From contig JAFREQ010000021.1 in the NCBI GenBank assembly GCA_025331565.1, positions 1,922,001 through 1,986,000 on the forward strand: DNA of 64,000 nt, read 5' to 3'. Of this stretch, positions 26,355-39,262 are shown one piece after another. The position numbers and the translations under genes were made by a program. How positions within the stretch are numbered: the stretch's first letter is position 1; the number at the start of each line of letters is the position of its first letter. The notes beneath the pieces were generated by a model. That model searched no databases. It had not been told where the DNA came from and worked only from the letters and a program-made list of their open reading frames with translations. Source of the stretch: Holacanthus passer (taxonomy: Eukaryota > Chordata > Actinopteri > Pomacanthidae).

Positions 26355-29147
26355 GGAGACTGATTTCCTGGTCTTTAACCCTCGGCACAGCTCCGACTGG
26401 ATCAGCCACACTGTGGTCTATTGACAGCCCTAATCCTACCTCCGTGTTCAAACGTCCATCGCCTGCCACCATTCTGATACCGCACACGTTCCTCATTTCC
26501 CCCGACGTGTGGCCCACGCACGGGGACCCGAGTTGTTTTTAGAGTTACGCCCCCGTCATCCCCTCGCCCGAGAGAGCAGACAGGCTTGCGCTCACCTCCT
26601 GGCCACCCTCTGCAAACGTTTGCCTGGATCCGCCGAGGTAATGCATGCGAGTTTTGATTAAAGCACTCCCTTATGTTTTTTGGCTCAGAGCTGCTCAACC
26701 ATTAACGGCCGTGCCATGAACAAATGGATTGTGCGCCGGTGCCAGGGCCCTGCCTCTCAGCCTGCTCCGACTCTCCTCCATCCAGCTCCGCATTCACGAC
26801 TGCACCTTTTAATGCCTCTTAATGTTCTTCTTGCCTTCCCTTGACCTCCGCGTCCATATGTTCACTCCGACAATGTTTGAGATATTTAGCAGTTCTTTGG
26901 CCAGAAGCTGATTTTCTGCACTAACTTCAGGAAGAGTCTTGTTCAGAAACGAGTCCTACATTTGAAAAAGTTCCAGCACGAATTAAATCAAATACCTTTT
27001 TAAGGCTCATACTGGTGGGGAGTTGATGTTTTCTGAAATCTGAAGTGGTTTCTGTTCCTAAATCAAACCAAACCTTAATTAAAGCATCGTGGAGTGATGA
27101 AACAGGTTTTTTTCAACAGTGATTTGTAAAAATTTTGTAATACACTGACAAATGATGTCGTCCAGATGATAGAAAACTCTTCTGTGGTATGTGTTGCTCT
27201 CGGCGGCCTGGATAAATTACATACTCTGTCATTTAATTTGGAGGATTTAATTTGTTTTACAGAATAGACTTGGAGCGAGGGAGGGTCTTTCATTTTTCCA
27301 TGTACCAGGTTTGTATTTTATTGCATCTGTTTCTTGCAGAATTTACTGTAAAAACCAGACTGAATAGATACAGCAGATCAGGTCCAGGACAACAATCATG
27401 TCTTTGTACCAGGACTTTATTTTCTCATAGCTTGTACAACCAATATGTCAGTGTTTAGAAACAGTAGATGTGGATCTATCATGTCTCAATTCTTTTCACT
27501 AACCAACAACTGCCTTCACCTACAATGTTCAGCACAGTCAAACTTGTTCCTTCTAACGGGTGAAATGAAAATATCACGGTGAATATTCAACTTGGAATCA
27601 GGTTTGAGTTGAGAGAAGAGCTCCATCCTCCCCTTCCCGTCCTAATAATTTTCATACTAAACTGCAGTGATTTGTCAAAGGAATCATTTTTAAATTCATC
27701 ATAATAACATGTTGTGTTTTGTATTTCTGACCAGTTTAGTTCCCGACACACCTCATGAACACAGTCAGTCAAGAGTCAAACCCAGAGAGGTCTGTGGTTC
27801 CTACCTTCCAGAACCTCCTCTGTGTCCCGGTGCTTAGCGAGGTCGTTTCGCCTTATCATGTTTTCACACAGTCTCCTCTGCAGCTCTGATAATTCTGAAA
27901 TGCCGCTTTTGTTCGAAGTGCTTGAAAAGAGAGAACGAGAGGAACGAGGCCTCAGAGAATCGCGGCACCATCAGCGTTAATGCAGGCGCTCTCCATCTGC
28001 TGCTCGAGCTGTGCTGCATGCCAAGGAGGCACCGGGCGCAAGGAACCCACGACACTGAAAGTCACAGAGAGCTGATTATGTGTGTGTGTGCACATGCATG
28101 AAGGTATTCTTGATAAAAAAAAAATCAGAGGCAGGACGTCATCAGCTTAAACCACCAGTCAGCTCTTCATGGTTTAAAGCACAGGCTGCAGTAAAATTTG
28201 AGTGATGGACGCTTTCCTGGTTGTGGTTTTCCTCCAGGTGATCTCCTGTTGTCTGCATGTTTGATTTGCCATTGAGCTCTCCAGCTTCTGCACGAGCGAT
28301 ACCACGCTTTGCTCCTCTGGTGAGTTTCAGGAAAAGCGAGAGGAGCCAGGTTGATCGGTATGATTTGTGATTTTTTATTGGCAGTGTTTCTGTTAGCGAG
28401 AGGGAGGAAGACGGAGAAAGGAAGTGGGAAACTGGGAGGAGGACAGGAAGGCAGACGATGAAGAGAGGGTGAGGAAAAAGAACATTAAATCAAACGGTCT
28501 TCTCACACCACCTTAACAGGACTTCTTTGATTTCTTCTTTTTGCTTTCATGCATGACGAAGATTTATAAAGAGGGTGCTGCTAATATCTTGTGTCATAGG
28601 AGACGTGGAAAAACTGTGGAGCAAAGTGTTTCCACAGCTGGACTCATGCTGGGGCTCGGCGAGGTGGAGTGTGGCCACACCGCAGGATCCACCATCAGTC
28701 ATTAACTACATGTGCCAATCATACGTTGAGCTTCCTCCTCTGTGCCAATCACGGATTTGATCTCCTGCCGTCACTCCTATCTTTTAGTTTTTAATAAAAA
28801 CGTGCAAGCAGCCCTCATCTTACATATGTCTAATTCTCTTTGAAAATACTAAGCAAGATTTTTTAAAACAGCTTTTTTTTTATGTTATCACTTCACTATA
28901 ACACTATTTAGCATTCATAATCAATAAGCATATAACATGCATATAACATTACAACATAGCTGCATCATATTTACTGATATACAATTACTCATGTGAACAA
29001 ATCCTTACAGCGTCTTACAAAACTTTTATCAACTGTTTGTACTCATACACACGTAATGGACAGTAAAGACAAAATATATTAATGAATAAGTAAACACTTG
29101 ATTAATAAATACATGAAATGAATACATCACATTCATATAAAATATGG
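21986..29147. other. No gene seen
   Basis: Holds the long GT run at 26305 and, at about 26480-26660, a CpG-richer patch; the 98-codon minus frame there is probably a composition effect. No splice-flanked coding block is visible. Confidence 0.6.
26305..26351. repeat. (GT)n microsatellite
   Basis: About 23 uninterrupted GT units, the longest dinucleotide run in the window. Confidence 0.95.
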
Positions 29148-29206
29148 AGACCTCCACACTTCCTGTTTCTGTTGCTGACGTCCACGACTTTGGCCTCATT
29201 TTCTCA
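29148..29206. repeat. Unknown dispersed repeat, copy 1
   Basis: CACTTCCTGTTTCTGTTGCT then GACGTCCACGACTTTGGCCT closely matches the copy at 31868-31925. Flanks on the left are AT-rich and repeat-like. Family not identified. Confidence 0.6.
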
Positions 29207-30148
29207 ATCATTCACTTTCTTTCATTACAAAGTGTTACTACTTTTATCTATATGAAAAGGGTCACAAGTGAAAAGGTTGAAAACCAGTCTTATAAACGGT
29301 CACATATTAAACCTGGTGACTTTAAAATATCCATCACTATACTTTGAGCTTAATGTATGAAAATCCTCAAGCTGTCCACGATGCATAATCGTCTTTATTA
29401 GCGACTTTATGATATGAGTTCTGCTATAGTAGAAACAGCAAGCACATAAGTCAGTGCTTAAACTGCAGTGGTAAAAAGAAAGTGCTGAGTGTAGCACAAG
29501 CTTTATGTTAAACACCACATTAGCTTTTGGGACCAAACTTGTATAAAACAGAGGCATTAATATTTATGAGTCAGCACTAAAGGCTCTGCTCTTTATCTCT
29601 CGTCTAAGTATTTACAAAGTTCTGTTATTGATTGTGAGGAGAGTTGCGTTCTGCAGAGGCTGCAGCGGAGACGTCAGCGACTGCTTCAGACCTGAAAGGT
29701 CACTGTTGACAAATGAGTTTGTTGATGGGTCAGCGAGAGGGGTCACGAGCCTGCAGGAAGAGGTCAGAGGTCAAGTTTGTGCAAACACAGACTCACCTTG
29801 CTGCAGCTACTGTCAGGAGCCGTGCAGAAACTTATCAGTACTGTATTTCTGCAGCGTTCTTTAAAGGAGACAACTGAGCTAAAGAAACCATAATTTGTTA
29901 ATTGAGTTTTTATAATTTCAAAGCTTAAATTTGTCCAATACTTCGGTTCAAGACTGAAAACTAATATCAGACTAAATAGTAAACGAATGACCTTCACATC
30001 AACCTTAGCTGCACTTTGCATTTACTTGTAATTAGTGCTCATTAGTATGAAAACATGCTAAACTATGATGATGAACATGGTAAAATATATTTCAGCTAAA
30101 AATTTTATATAGAACTTTTCTACCATAACGGACAAACTGCTTTATAAA

Positions 30149-30272
30149 TTAGCATGTTAACATTTTCATTATGAGCTTGTTTCTATGCTGATGTTAGAAA
30201 TAATGGCTCAGAGCAGCACTGTGCCTCAGTCCAGCCTCACAGAGCCACTAACATGGCTGTGGACTCGTTATC
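30149..30272. repeat. Teleost interspersed repeat (TTAGCATGTTAAC / CTCACAGAGCC type)
   Basis: ATTAGCATGTTAACATTTTC, ATGGCTCAGAGCAGCACTGT, CCAGCCTCACAGAGCCACTA and ACATGGCTGTGGACTC follow an order I recognise from a common fish repeat. Only one copy is seen here. Confidence 0.5.
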
Positions 30273-30629
30273 ACAAAATTAATACAACAAAATAATTACT
30301 CTCCTTTTATTAAAGAACAAACAACTATTCTATCAACACATTCATATTGAATTTCTTTTACCCTTCATCCTCTTCTTGATTATCAGCGAACATCATCATC
30401 ACTCGACTTTCCTATTCCTGAATAAAAAGAGCTGTAAGTCTTTGCATGTCTTATTTGTACAGTGTGTAAATTAGGTTGCGCAAAAGAGAAAGCTGCTTAA
30501 ATCTAGCGTGCAGGCAGGCGGCGTGCAGATATTCTCTATCGCTCCATTACCTCCCTATTGATTGAAGGGCTGGATTTGATGTGTTAATCCGCTCTCCCTG
30601 GTGAAAGATTCCTGTCTTTCGAGACACTA

Positions 30630-30632
<3 letters not shown>

Positions 30633-30668
<36 letters not shown>
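30633..30668. repeat. (AC)n microsatellite
   Basis: Eighteen uninterrupted AC units. Confidence 0.95.
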
Positions 30669-30671
<3 letters not shown>

Positions 30672-31561
30672 TACGCTGATGGAAAAAAAAAAAGTAATCA
30701 GCTGAGAATTCTACAAGGCTCCTCATTCACCTCGCAGTCTTCTGAAAGCCTTTGATCAAGAAGTGCTTAGGTTTCACATAAACGGTTGGATACCTTTCAG
30801 AGACCATGCTAAGCACACAGCTACTTGGGGGATTTAGCCTACTTTAATGCCTGTTTTCAGAGCTTCTCTGTGGTATTTGAGCCAACACGTTAGCTGAGGT
30901 GCACGGCGAGTTAAGAAGTGCCACACAAGTAGATATCGCAAGAGGCCAGCGAATGCACGATTGTCATGAAATATTGGTTAAACCCAAAGGTCCGTCTTTG
31001 TTGTTGGACAACAAAGCGGCGCGCCTTCGACTTCTCGGGGATACCAAACCGTCCTTTGTCAGCTCTTCTTAATGTTACGGCTCTTCGCTTTAAATCATGT
31101 GGAAAGGGCTGTGAAACTAAATACCAATAAATTCTGTAAGATACTTGTTTCCAAACGAGTGTAACAGTATAATCTGAAATTGTGGAGCTCGCAGGTATCG
31201 TGAATTTCAGTGATGCTGCATCACAGACATTAGTTGTTTAGTCACAAAAATTAAAACCTTTACGTCGTATTAAGCTTCTTATCTGTCTTGCGATTTGAAG
31301 TGTTTATCTCAAAGCTGTTCAGTTTAAACGCTTGATGAATAAAACACACATGCATCTTATGCCCTTTGACAAATACGCCTCATTTCCAGTAACGTGTGTC
31401 CCATTTCTGCGCCGTCATACCGACTGACGAGACATCTTTGTTTGGAAACACTCTCGCGCTCTCCCAAGTCCTGAGACACTGTGAGTGAAATGAACCATTT
31501 AGAAATCTTATCAAATAAACATGTTTGTGAGTTTGTCGCCGTCTGCATGTGCTGTATACTC

Positions 31562-31581
31562 GTGTGTGTGTGTGTGTGTGT
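31562..31581. repeat. (GT)n microsatellite
   Basis: Ten GT units. Confidence 0.9.
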
Positions 31582-31867
31582 TTGTCTCATAAATGTATGA
31601 GGCATCGCAAAATCCCTGTCCGACGTCTGAAATATGACTTCCTGTTGTCTCTGTCTGAAAACTCTTCGTGTCCGTCTCCCAGCCAGTCCTTTACTTTCAT
31701 GTTCATGAATATGTGTCTCTATAATGTGTTGGCATTCCCAGAGCTCGCCGGCATGTTTGCAGGTGCATGAGGCTTGCTATAATTCAAACAAGTGCAATTT
31801 TTATTATGCACATTTTCATCATCGGGTTACTCCTTCTGAGCATCTTTTCCAAAACCACAGTTTGTGC

Positions 31868-31925
31868 AAACCTACACTTCCTGTTTCTGCTGTTGACATC
31901 CACCACTTTGGCCTTATTTTTACGT
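31868..31925. repeat. Unknown dispersed repeat, copy 2
   Basis: ACACTTCCTGTTTCTGCTGT then TGACATCCACCACTTTGGCC matches 29148-29206 with scattered substitutions and a small gap. Similarity fades past about 31925. Confidence 0.6.
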
Positions 31926-33447
31926 TTACTCATGGGGAGCTCCCTGATTCGTTGTTCCTTTCTCTTCTCTGGATGGAGGGAATCCCTGCACTTACAGGAC
32001 ATCGTCAGACTTACCTCCTGGCCAAAGTGCACCGGTTCCACATTTACCAGTGGCCAGCCAAGTATTGACAAAAAGGCAACGCTCACATGAGAGCACCGCC
32101 GCCCTCATGAATCAAAGCACAGAGCAGCTAAAGGTTAAAAGCTCCTGGGGCCTGCAGACACATTTTTCAGGGGGGTGGGTAATAGGATCAGGGCTTCCAT
32201 AACTCCCCAGAACAGCCAATCCTCCCTCGTTTCTGCCCGTTTAGCCTTCAAAGAGAAAGTTTGTGTGTCTGTGACGGCTGGTCAGGGGGTTAAGAGGAAA
32301 GTGCATTTTTTTGGTCACAAACTCAATTTCCTTGGTGAGCTGAAGAGGCCATGCTTTAAAACCCGGAGCATAAAGCCTGTTTAATTTGTCCCACATACAG
32401 TATCCTCCTGAAGCTCTCACTCTGCTTTAGACAAAGTCCTGAATGAATGAGCTGAGGATCCAGCAGCAGAAGAAAGTCTGTCCAGCTGTTTTTCTCTTGA
32501 CCCTTTGTAACTTTAATAACGACACACAATCTGTGTTCCTTCATGATGTTGTTGTCTTAATGTGGAGAAGTTGTCAGCACAGGAAATGATGTCAAACAAA
32601 TTAACCTGTTTCTTATTATTAGCAACTGTAATATGTTCCCATATGTTGTTTCATATGACATCACACGCTGTGTTTCAGGGCACATGACCTAATCTGTAAT
32701 ATAAGGTTAAATATGTCAGAAGGAAAAACACCCAAAGAAGCCACTGACTAACTTATACAAACACATCACCAGCATAGTCACACAAGCATTTATAACAAAA
32801 TTTTGAAGAGAAATTAGTTCATTTCAATGCACTTGTTCAGGCAGGTGACTTAACCTCAGGGAATTTGTCCAATAAAGCGCCGTCTTTAATCATACTGACC
32901 TTTGAGGGAACAAAGAGCCAAACAGCTCCAAGTAAAGAGAGCCACCACATTATCCACATTTAGGCTATATAAACTCCTCTGTCAGCGCATCAAGTGTCTC
33001 ACAAAAGAGGCACGGTTTGGCTTGAGTCATGAAAGAGGAGTTGATGTTACAAATACGTCTCTGCTATAAACTTCACTGACTGGTTTTCTGGTCAGCTACT
33101 GAAGGTGGTCGACTCAAACATATAGCAAACATCTTACAACTCACGGATGAAATTCACTGCACCACTTTCTGGTCTGGCTCTAACTCCAGTATCAAATATT
33201 AGTAAAATGTAAAGATAAAAGAGCATATAAGAGGGGGAGATTAAACCACAGACAGGAGGGAAAAGAGCAATAAGAAGGTGTTATTAACCTCAACACTGAA
33301 AGCTCACAGGGAACCCACTCTCTGGTTGAGGTGAATGGTGATACTTGAATGTTTAAGCACCTTTTTTTTCTACAACAATTCTAGTTAGTTTCCCATCACA
33401 GACTGTATCAGCTGTAGGAAAAATCCACTTTATAACACAATAACTGC

Positions 33448-33550
33448 TAAAGGAATAGTTCAGAGAAATACTCTTGTCTAAAGTCTCTAAAGTTGACTAA
33501 TTAACATGATGTAGCTTGTTTGTTTAACACGTAAGTGAACAATATGAAAA
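33448..33550. mobile_element. TAAAGGAATAG family fragment, copy 2
   Basis: Begins TAAAGGAATAGTTCAGAGAA and keeps a later family segment (CTAATTAACATGATGTAGCTTG..TGTTTAACACGT). The core with GCTAAGCTAAGC is missing, so this is a partial copy. Confidence 0.5.
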
Positions 33551-33994
33551 AGATGATTTCTGAGATGTATCATGCTCTTTGCGTTGGTCACATGAAATGT
33601 TAGATGCAATGAATCTGCAGTTTTGGCTTCATGACCTTGATGAAGACCTAATGTTGACACACATTCGTTTTAATGTCTTATTCTGGCTGGTATTGAACCT
33701 TAATTAGGTGTCTTGGCTATTTCTTGGTGCCACTTGTTTACATTGTAGAGCTGGACTTTCCCGAGGATGCATTTTATCTGTAGTCATTTTAAATACGCCG
33801 ACTACATGAGGCTTGACACTGTGGTAATGTGGGCTAAAAGTAACACTACTCATCTACATGGCCTTTGTATCACATACACGCCTCTACAATGTGATCAATT
33901 ATCAGCGTGCCTCTGAGGCTGCATGCCTGAGTGCCTGAACCGCTCGCCTCACTTGAGCGAGAACACTGTCCCTGATAATTAAAAGAGCTCCATT

Positions 33995-34165
33995 GTCATG
34001 CGGCAGAGCTGCTGCTCCGATGCGAGCGGAGCCGAGATCAGATGACGATGACAGGGCGAGCGTGGAGCCGAGGCCGGGAGCGGGTGACGAGGGGGCAGGG
34101 TCCCCGGGGGTGACCTCGGCCAGGCTTCGCTCACCAGCTGCTGCCTGAAACGGGACACCCGAGCC
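33995..34165. promoter_or_regulatory. CpG-rich patch in the left gene desert
   Basis: I count about 17 CpG in 170 GC-rich bases, between AT-rich flanks. No coding frame of note crosses it; the 70-codon frame at 33979-34191 minus is of low complexity. Confidence 0.3.
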
Positions 34166-34220
34166 CCTCTGCTGTCATCCACCTGGATCACTTACCTGAC
34201 ACACACATAGACTGTGCTGC

Positions 34221-34239
34221 ACACACACACACACACACA
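34221..34239. repeat. (AC)n microsatellite
   Basis: Nine AC units just right of a CpG-rich patch. Confidence 0.9.
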
Positions 34240-36013
34240 AACAGATGCAAATGCTGATGGTATCCCTTTCTTGCTCTTACTGTACAGTGTAGTCATGCAC
34301 ACATGCTCTGTCACATAAATTGCTGTGGAAAATGTTACGGAATTTTAGACAAGGGGCTTGGTGGTTTTTTAAAGGTCTAACTTTCTCTGTGATTTCTCCC
34401 AATTTGGAAACTGCAATTTTCTATTCAATGCACTCCCTGTCACATTTAGCTCTGCTGTTGGCCTGGGCACGGCTGCATGTGCAAAAACCTCCATGACACA
34501 CGGTGTTGGCAGATTTATTTTCACCTGAGCTTCACAAGCTTCAATGCTGATGCTCTGTATTTTGAAAGAGCAGAATCAGGACGCAACTAGTTTCTGATCT
34601 TATCATGTAGGCAAATTGAGCATTTAGCTTAAAATAGAGGAAGGGGTTAGCAAAATGACATGATTAACACCTCAAGTTTTGCTTAGGAATATCATAATCT
34701 TTGTCTAAGACTGGATAATCAAACTTTGAAGATGATGCTGCTCCAATACTGTCTCAAAGATAGCATCACAGACGTCAACCCTCACTGGCTTCCCACGAGT
34801 GAATACGGCCAATTGTTTGCTGGACAGTACAACCAAACTGCAAATTAAAATACTGAGATTTGTGTCTCTTTTATGATAGACACAAACTGATTCTACAATT
34901 GTATATGATTTCTAAAACCCTAAGATACGCTTGAGAAAACATTTTTAATCTCACCAAGTTTTTCCTCCTTAAATAAAGGTTAAATACCGTGTACCAGCAT
35001 GGCGACGAAACATGCTGAGAAAAGACCACCGGCGTTAAGAAACGTCCACAAAGTTTACGACTGTTTTCTGAAGGCCAGGCGGCATCATGGGCGGCGATAC
35101 ATCACGCTCAAACGTACCTCACAGCGAGTCAGAGTGTGGCGAAATACTTGACAGCACGTGTAAATGATCCTGCACGCAAACCTCGCTGATTGCTGCGGCA
35201 TCGCCGGAAACAAATCCATCACCTGATTACGGCCAAAGCTCTGTGGCGACACACTCCTTTGAGAAACCGTAACAAACTGCCGTACCTGTCATATTTATGA
35301 GTGCGTGGGCCTCTGATTGTAGCAGCCAGAGCTCGTACATACTTCACACAATGACCCCTGTGGCGCTCTCATTTGTCAGAGCATTTGACAAAGCTTAACT
35401 AAAAGGCAAAGCGAGGGAGTGGAGAAACCCCCGCCTCAAGTTGGGTGGAGTGACAGAATGGGGAGTGACGCTAGATAAACACACACAGTGTTATATGTCA
35501 TAGGCTGCTTAGTATTAACAACCCAACTCCCAAAACAGGTTGAGAAGCAAAATCTAATTTAGTTGACCAAAGGGACAAATTCGCCTCATTTCACTGTGAA
35601 GACCAGCAGCTCAGATTTCCCATCGCCTGCTCTCTATCTTTACATCAATCCCAAGTGACCTGCTCCACCAAAATATACAGTGTGAGAGGTAATATTGAAT
35701 CTGTCTGTGACACCTCATAAGGCTCTCCTCCAGGCTAGTTCATCATGTTGCCTCCCTCCTGCAACACTTGGCCTCCACAGCTATAGCCTTGGGTGATAAA
35801 TAATTACTCGTCGGAGCCTTGACTTTTCTTCTGTGGTGTTTGCACGCTGTCCCTTCGCTCAGCACTGTGGCACTCCGACGACGTCAATTATTAACCAGCT
35901 GCTTTTCGCCTCGGTGTGTGTGGCTCCTTCTCTCTCTGTGTGTTTGGAACTTTGTGTTGTTTCTGGGCTCAAAGTGAGTCAAGGTGTAAAGAGGTTGGTG
36001 AGTTTTTCGGCAG

Positions 36014-36015
<2 letters not shown>

Positions 36016-36055
<40 letters not shown>
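36016..36055. repeat. (TG)n microsatellite
   Basis: Twenty uninterrupted TG units. Confidence 0.95.
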
Positions 36056-36058
<3 letters not shown>

Positions 36059-36769
36059 ACCTCTGAGCGTGATGGGCCAGTGTCTGTAATGAGTGGGAGG
36101 TAAACAGGGGCGACTTCTCATTTATTCATAAGGCAAACAGAGACTGTGCAGTGAATGGGAATAAGTGATGATTTATTTAGAGCTATTTGTTTCAGGCCAA
36201 ACAGGCTAATTTCCCTCTAAAACAACTAGGACTCTTTATGCAGCTCTGTCCCCCCATTGTCTCCGGTTATACTTCTAATTTTTGCTATTTCAAAATAACA
36301 AACGGAGCAATTTGTATGTCTCACCCTTGCTCCTGTATTTAAATGCTAATGTTCTCACTCCTCAGGAATAATTATTGCAAAATGACCCAGAAAATGAGTT
36401 AATGTATAAAGTGAAAAATAAAGAAATAGAAGTCTGTTGAGTGTTTACATGTGGTTATGAGCCTTATGATTATATCAAGAGTTACAAGGTTGTTCATCTT
36501 TATATAGAAAAGACTGATTACCTGCATTTTGTCTGTGACTTTTTGACATCAATTCATTTACTTCAGCATTCAAAGACCTACTTTGGTGTCGAGCTGCCCG
36601 GAAACACTGCTGCATTTATCACCCTCGGCTGGATTCGACTTCACCATCTGATCAGCAATAACTGAATATATGCTCTGAATTTTATTTGCATGAATCATCA
36701 GTACAACATTTATTATTTTTTGTTTCAATAACTGCTACGGGACTCAAGACAAACCAGCGCACATGACAT

Positions 36770-36990
36770 TTCATTATCAATTGATCTGTCAACATTTTTT
36801 TTCCTTTAATCAATTAATTGTTTGGTTTATAAAATATAAAATAAATGTGAAAATACTCATTTGATATGATCCAAAAGAGAAAGATATGAAAGGACGTGAC
36901 ATTTTTTGAAAAGTCTCTGTTTCTCCCTAAAAAAACAAAAGACTTTTGAATTGACCATTCAATTTTAGGGAGTTGTTTCAAACAGAGCTT
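36770..36990. repeat. AATTGATTAATCGA-type teleost repeat, copy 1
   Basis: TTTAATCAATTAATTGTTTG, then GTTTATAAAATATAAAATAA and GTGAAAATACTC, is a familiar teleost repeat pattern. It ends close to another repeat fragment at 37161. Confidence 0.5.
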
Positions 36991-37160
36991 TTGAGCAGCG
37001 TCTCTACTGATTTCTGGAAAAAGAAAAGACTAATGTCACTTGATAAATAGTTAACAGCATGCAACTTTGTATAAAACCAGAAACTTTTACTTTTTTGCAT
37101 TTCTCATAAGATGCATCATGTTTGTCCCTGAGCCTTGGAGCCGTTGTTACATGGACTTGG

Positions 37161-37320
37161 ACCGACAGAGCCAGGCTAACTGTTTCCACCTACTTCCACT
37201 CTTTGTGCTAAGCTAAGCTAATTGCCTCCCGGCTTCAGCTCTGCACTTAATCTACAGATGTATGAGTGGTATCGATCTTCTCATCTAAATCTCAGCAAGA
37301 GCAGGAATGCGTATTTTTTT
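37161..37320. mobile_element. TAAAGGAATAG family fragment, copy 3 (right half)
   Basis: Contains AGAGCCAGGCTAACTGTTTC, GTGCTAAGCTAAGCTAATTG and GGTATCGATCTTCTCATCTA..CTCAGCAAGA in the same order as copy 1. The left end is absent. It provides the empty site used to define the nested insertion in copy 1. Confidence 0.65.
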
Positions 37321-39124
37321 GATTTAACTTGACAATGACACGAAACAGAGCAATGCAGCCAAAATGTGCTCTGGGGTTGTGTGACTAAAAGGTTCCAGCG
37401 CTGAGTGGCAGGACTGACAGAGCCTTCCACTAACAGGGCAAACTCGTCCTCCCCGGAGGACGCTCGGGCTCTACCCCTCAGACGATCTGGCCGTCTTGTT
37501 TAGAGTTCTGTCACACTGCTTTTCATCCAGGAGAAGGAAAATTTGAGCTTAACATGAACACATCTTTAATCATGTGTCAGGATCAATTATCACCCTTTGA
37601 AAAGCAGCAGCTCTTTTTGAACGTCTTAAGGAGAGATGCGTGAAAACTCCGAAGTCAAAACACACATGTCTGGAAAGAGTCCTGCTCCCAGACAATCTTA
37701 ATTGCTAATTTGGTGTGTCGTCTGCTGTACTCTGGGCACAGAAGTGACAGTTCAAAGAGCAGTCCCTCGCTTTATTACTAGCATGCAAACCATTGGTGAA
37801 ATGCCTTTTCATCAAGAACAAACAATTGGTCATTTTCATGAGAATGTCTTTAAACTCTAAACCAACAATTTCTCTGCAGCACAGCTAAATATTTCTTTTT
37901 GTACATTTCTTTTTTTTTTGCAGGCCACAATCTCTCTGTTCTGTCACAATGAGGAAAATCTAGTGTGGTTCCAAAATAAAATAAAGAAAAGAAAATGAAA
38001 TATGAATCATCCACAGAGGAAAAGTCTTTCTTTCCCCCTTTGAATTAGTATAACGAATCAATCCCTATCTGTTGATGCTTAATGGCGTTCTATAGTGTAT
38101 GTTTAATGTAAATGCATATGTTTACTGCCCTGGAGATGAAACACAGGTATCTGGGTAACATCTGGCCGTATAGTGCACAAGATAACACTTGAAATGCTGC
38201 TTTGAAGTTTCAAGATCTCTCTTTAAGATACAGAGTCCGTGATAGATAAAGCAAACTTCAAATTGAAAGTGCGACTCAGTCGCCCCCGCGGCTGTTTTGA
38301 TTAAGGCTGTGTGTGGAGCGTGCCTGCCGGAGATATTTGCTCAGACTTGGCCGGGGATTAAGGGCTTCTCTTCTGGGATCCAGAGAAAACAGAGGTCTGA
38401 TCCCCCCCATGTCCCACCGCGGGGCACGAGTGGGTGGCGACTGTGTTCACATGTGGATCCCAGTGGGTCGGTGTGTGTGTGAGATTTCTCATGTATGTGA
38501 CACATGTATATATGTGCGACTGTGTGCACTCGGGGAAAGATGCACAGACGATTGTGGGTGTGCGCTCTCGCTGCTGCCCTCTTCTTCAAAGCGATCTCTC
38601 TGATCCCTTCCCTTCATCATTTTACATGGCCTGTATGATGCTCAGGGCACTTCACATGCAAACACACACACACATGCTCGGAGGCTTGTTTTTCCAAAGT
38701 GCTGGCGGTTGTTATCGTGGAGCCCACCCAGCTTTCGCCACGCTTCTGTAACGTCTGTGTGCAAAAACAGGCTCAGGGTTGCGTGGATGGAGACGGGGGT
38801 CCAGATGAGTGGAGGTTCTTGTGGCTTAGTAAAGCTGATATTAGACTCTCCACGTCTGCGATGGCATTAGAGTCCACAAGGATCCGTGTAAATTTCATCA
38901 CGAGAGGGTCTACCTGTAGACTCTGTGTGGACATGCGAGTACCTCTAATTTGTTGCGACCGCACTCGGCTTGTTCGTGAGGCCACTTGTAACAACAGTAG
39001 GTCTCAAATGCATGACACAAACAGGTCAGAGTTCAAAATCCAAAATCTTTACGTGTACAAAACATGGTTTGATAGACAGGTGGTCAGTTAAGAAGTAGGC
39101 TATGGTCATAAGAGAACTAAGAAA

Positions 39125-39262
39125 TAATGCTGGAACGACAAAGATGATCTGGGACTGTGTGAAGTGGGGACAGTGACTAAATACACACAAGGGCAGGATA
39201 AACGAGACACAGGTGCAGCTCATCAGGGTGGAGCAGGTAATCAGGGGCAGGAGGTGCAGGGT
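39125..39262 (-). mobile_element. Interspersed retroelement-like repeat, copy 2 (opposite strand)
   Basis: Read on the minus strand it gives CTGATTACC.., GCACCTGTGTCTCGTTTATC and TTGTGTGTATTTAGTCACTG, parallel to ATTAGTCTCACCTGTCCCTCG and GGTGTATTTAATCTTG in the copy at 21640-21985. Confidence 0.45.

Larger units (their letters stand above)
31926..36769. other. No gene seen
   Basis: Apart from the MITE fragment at 33448, the CpG patch at 33995 and microsatellites, nothing is recognised. All frames are under 80 codons. Confidence 0.6.
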
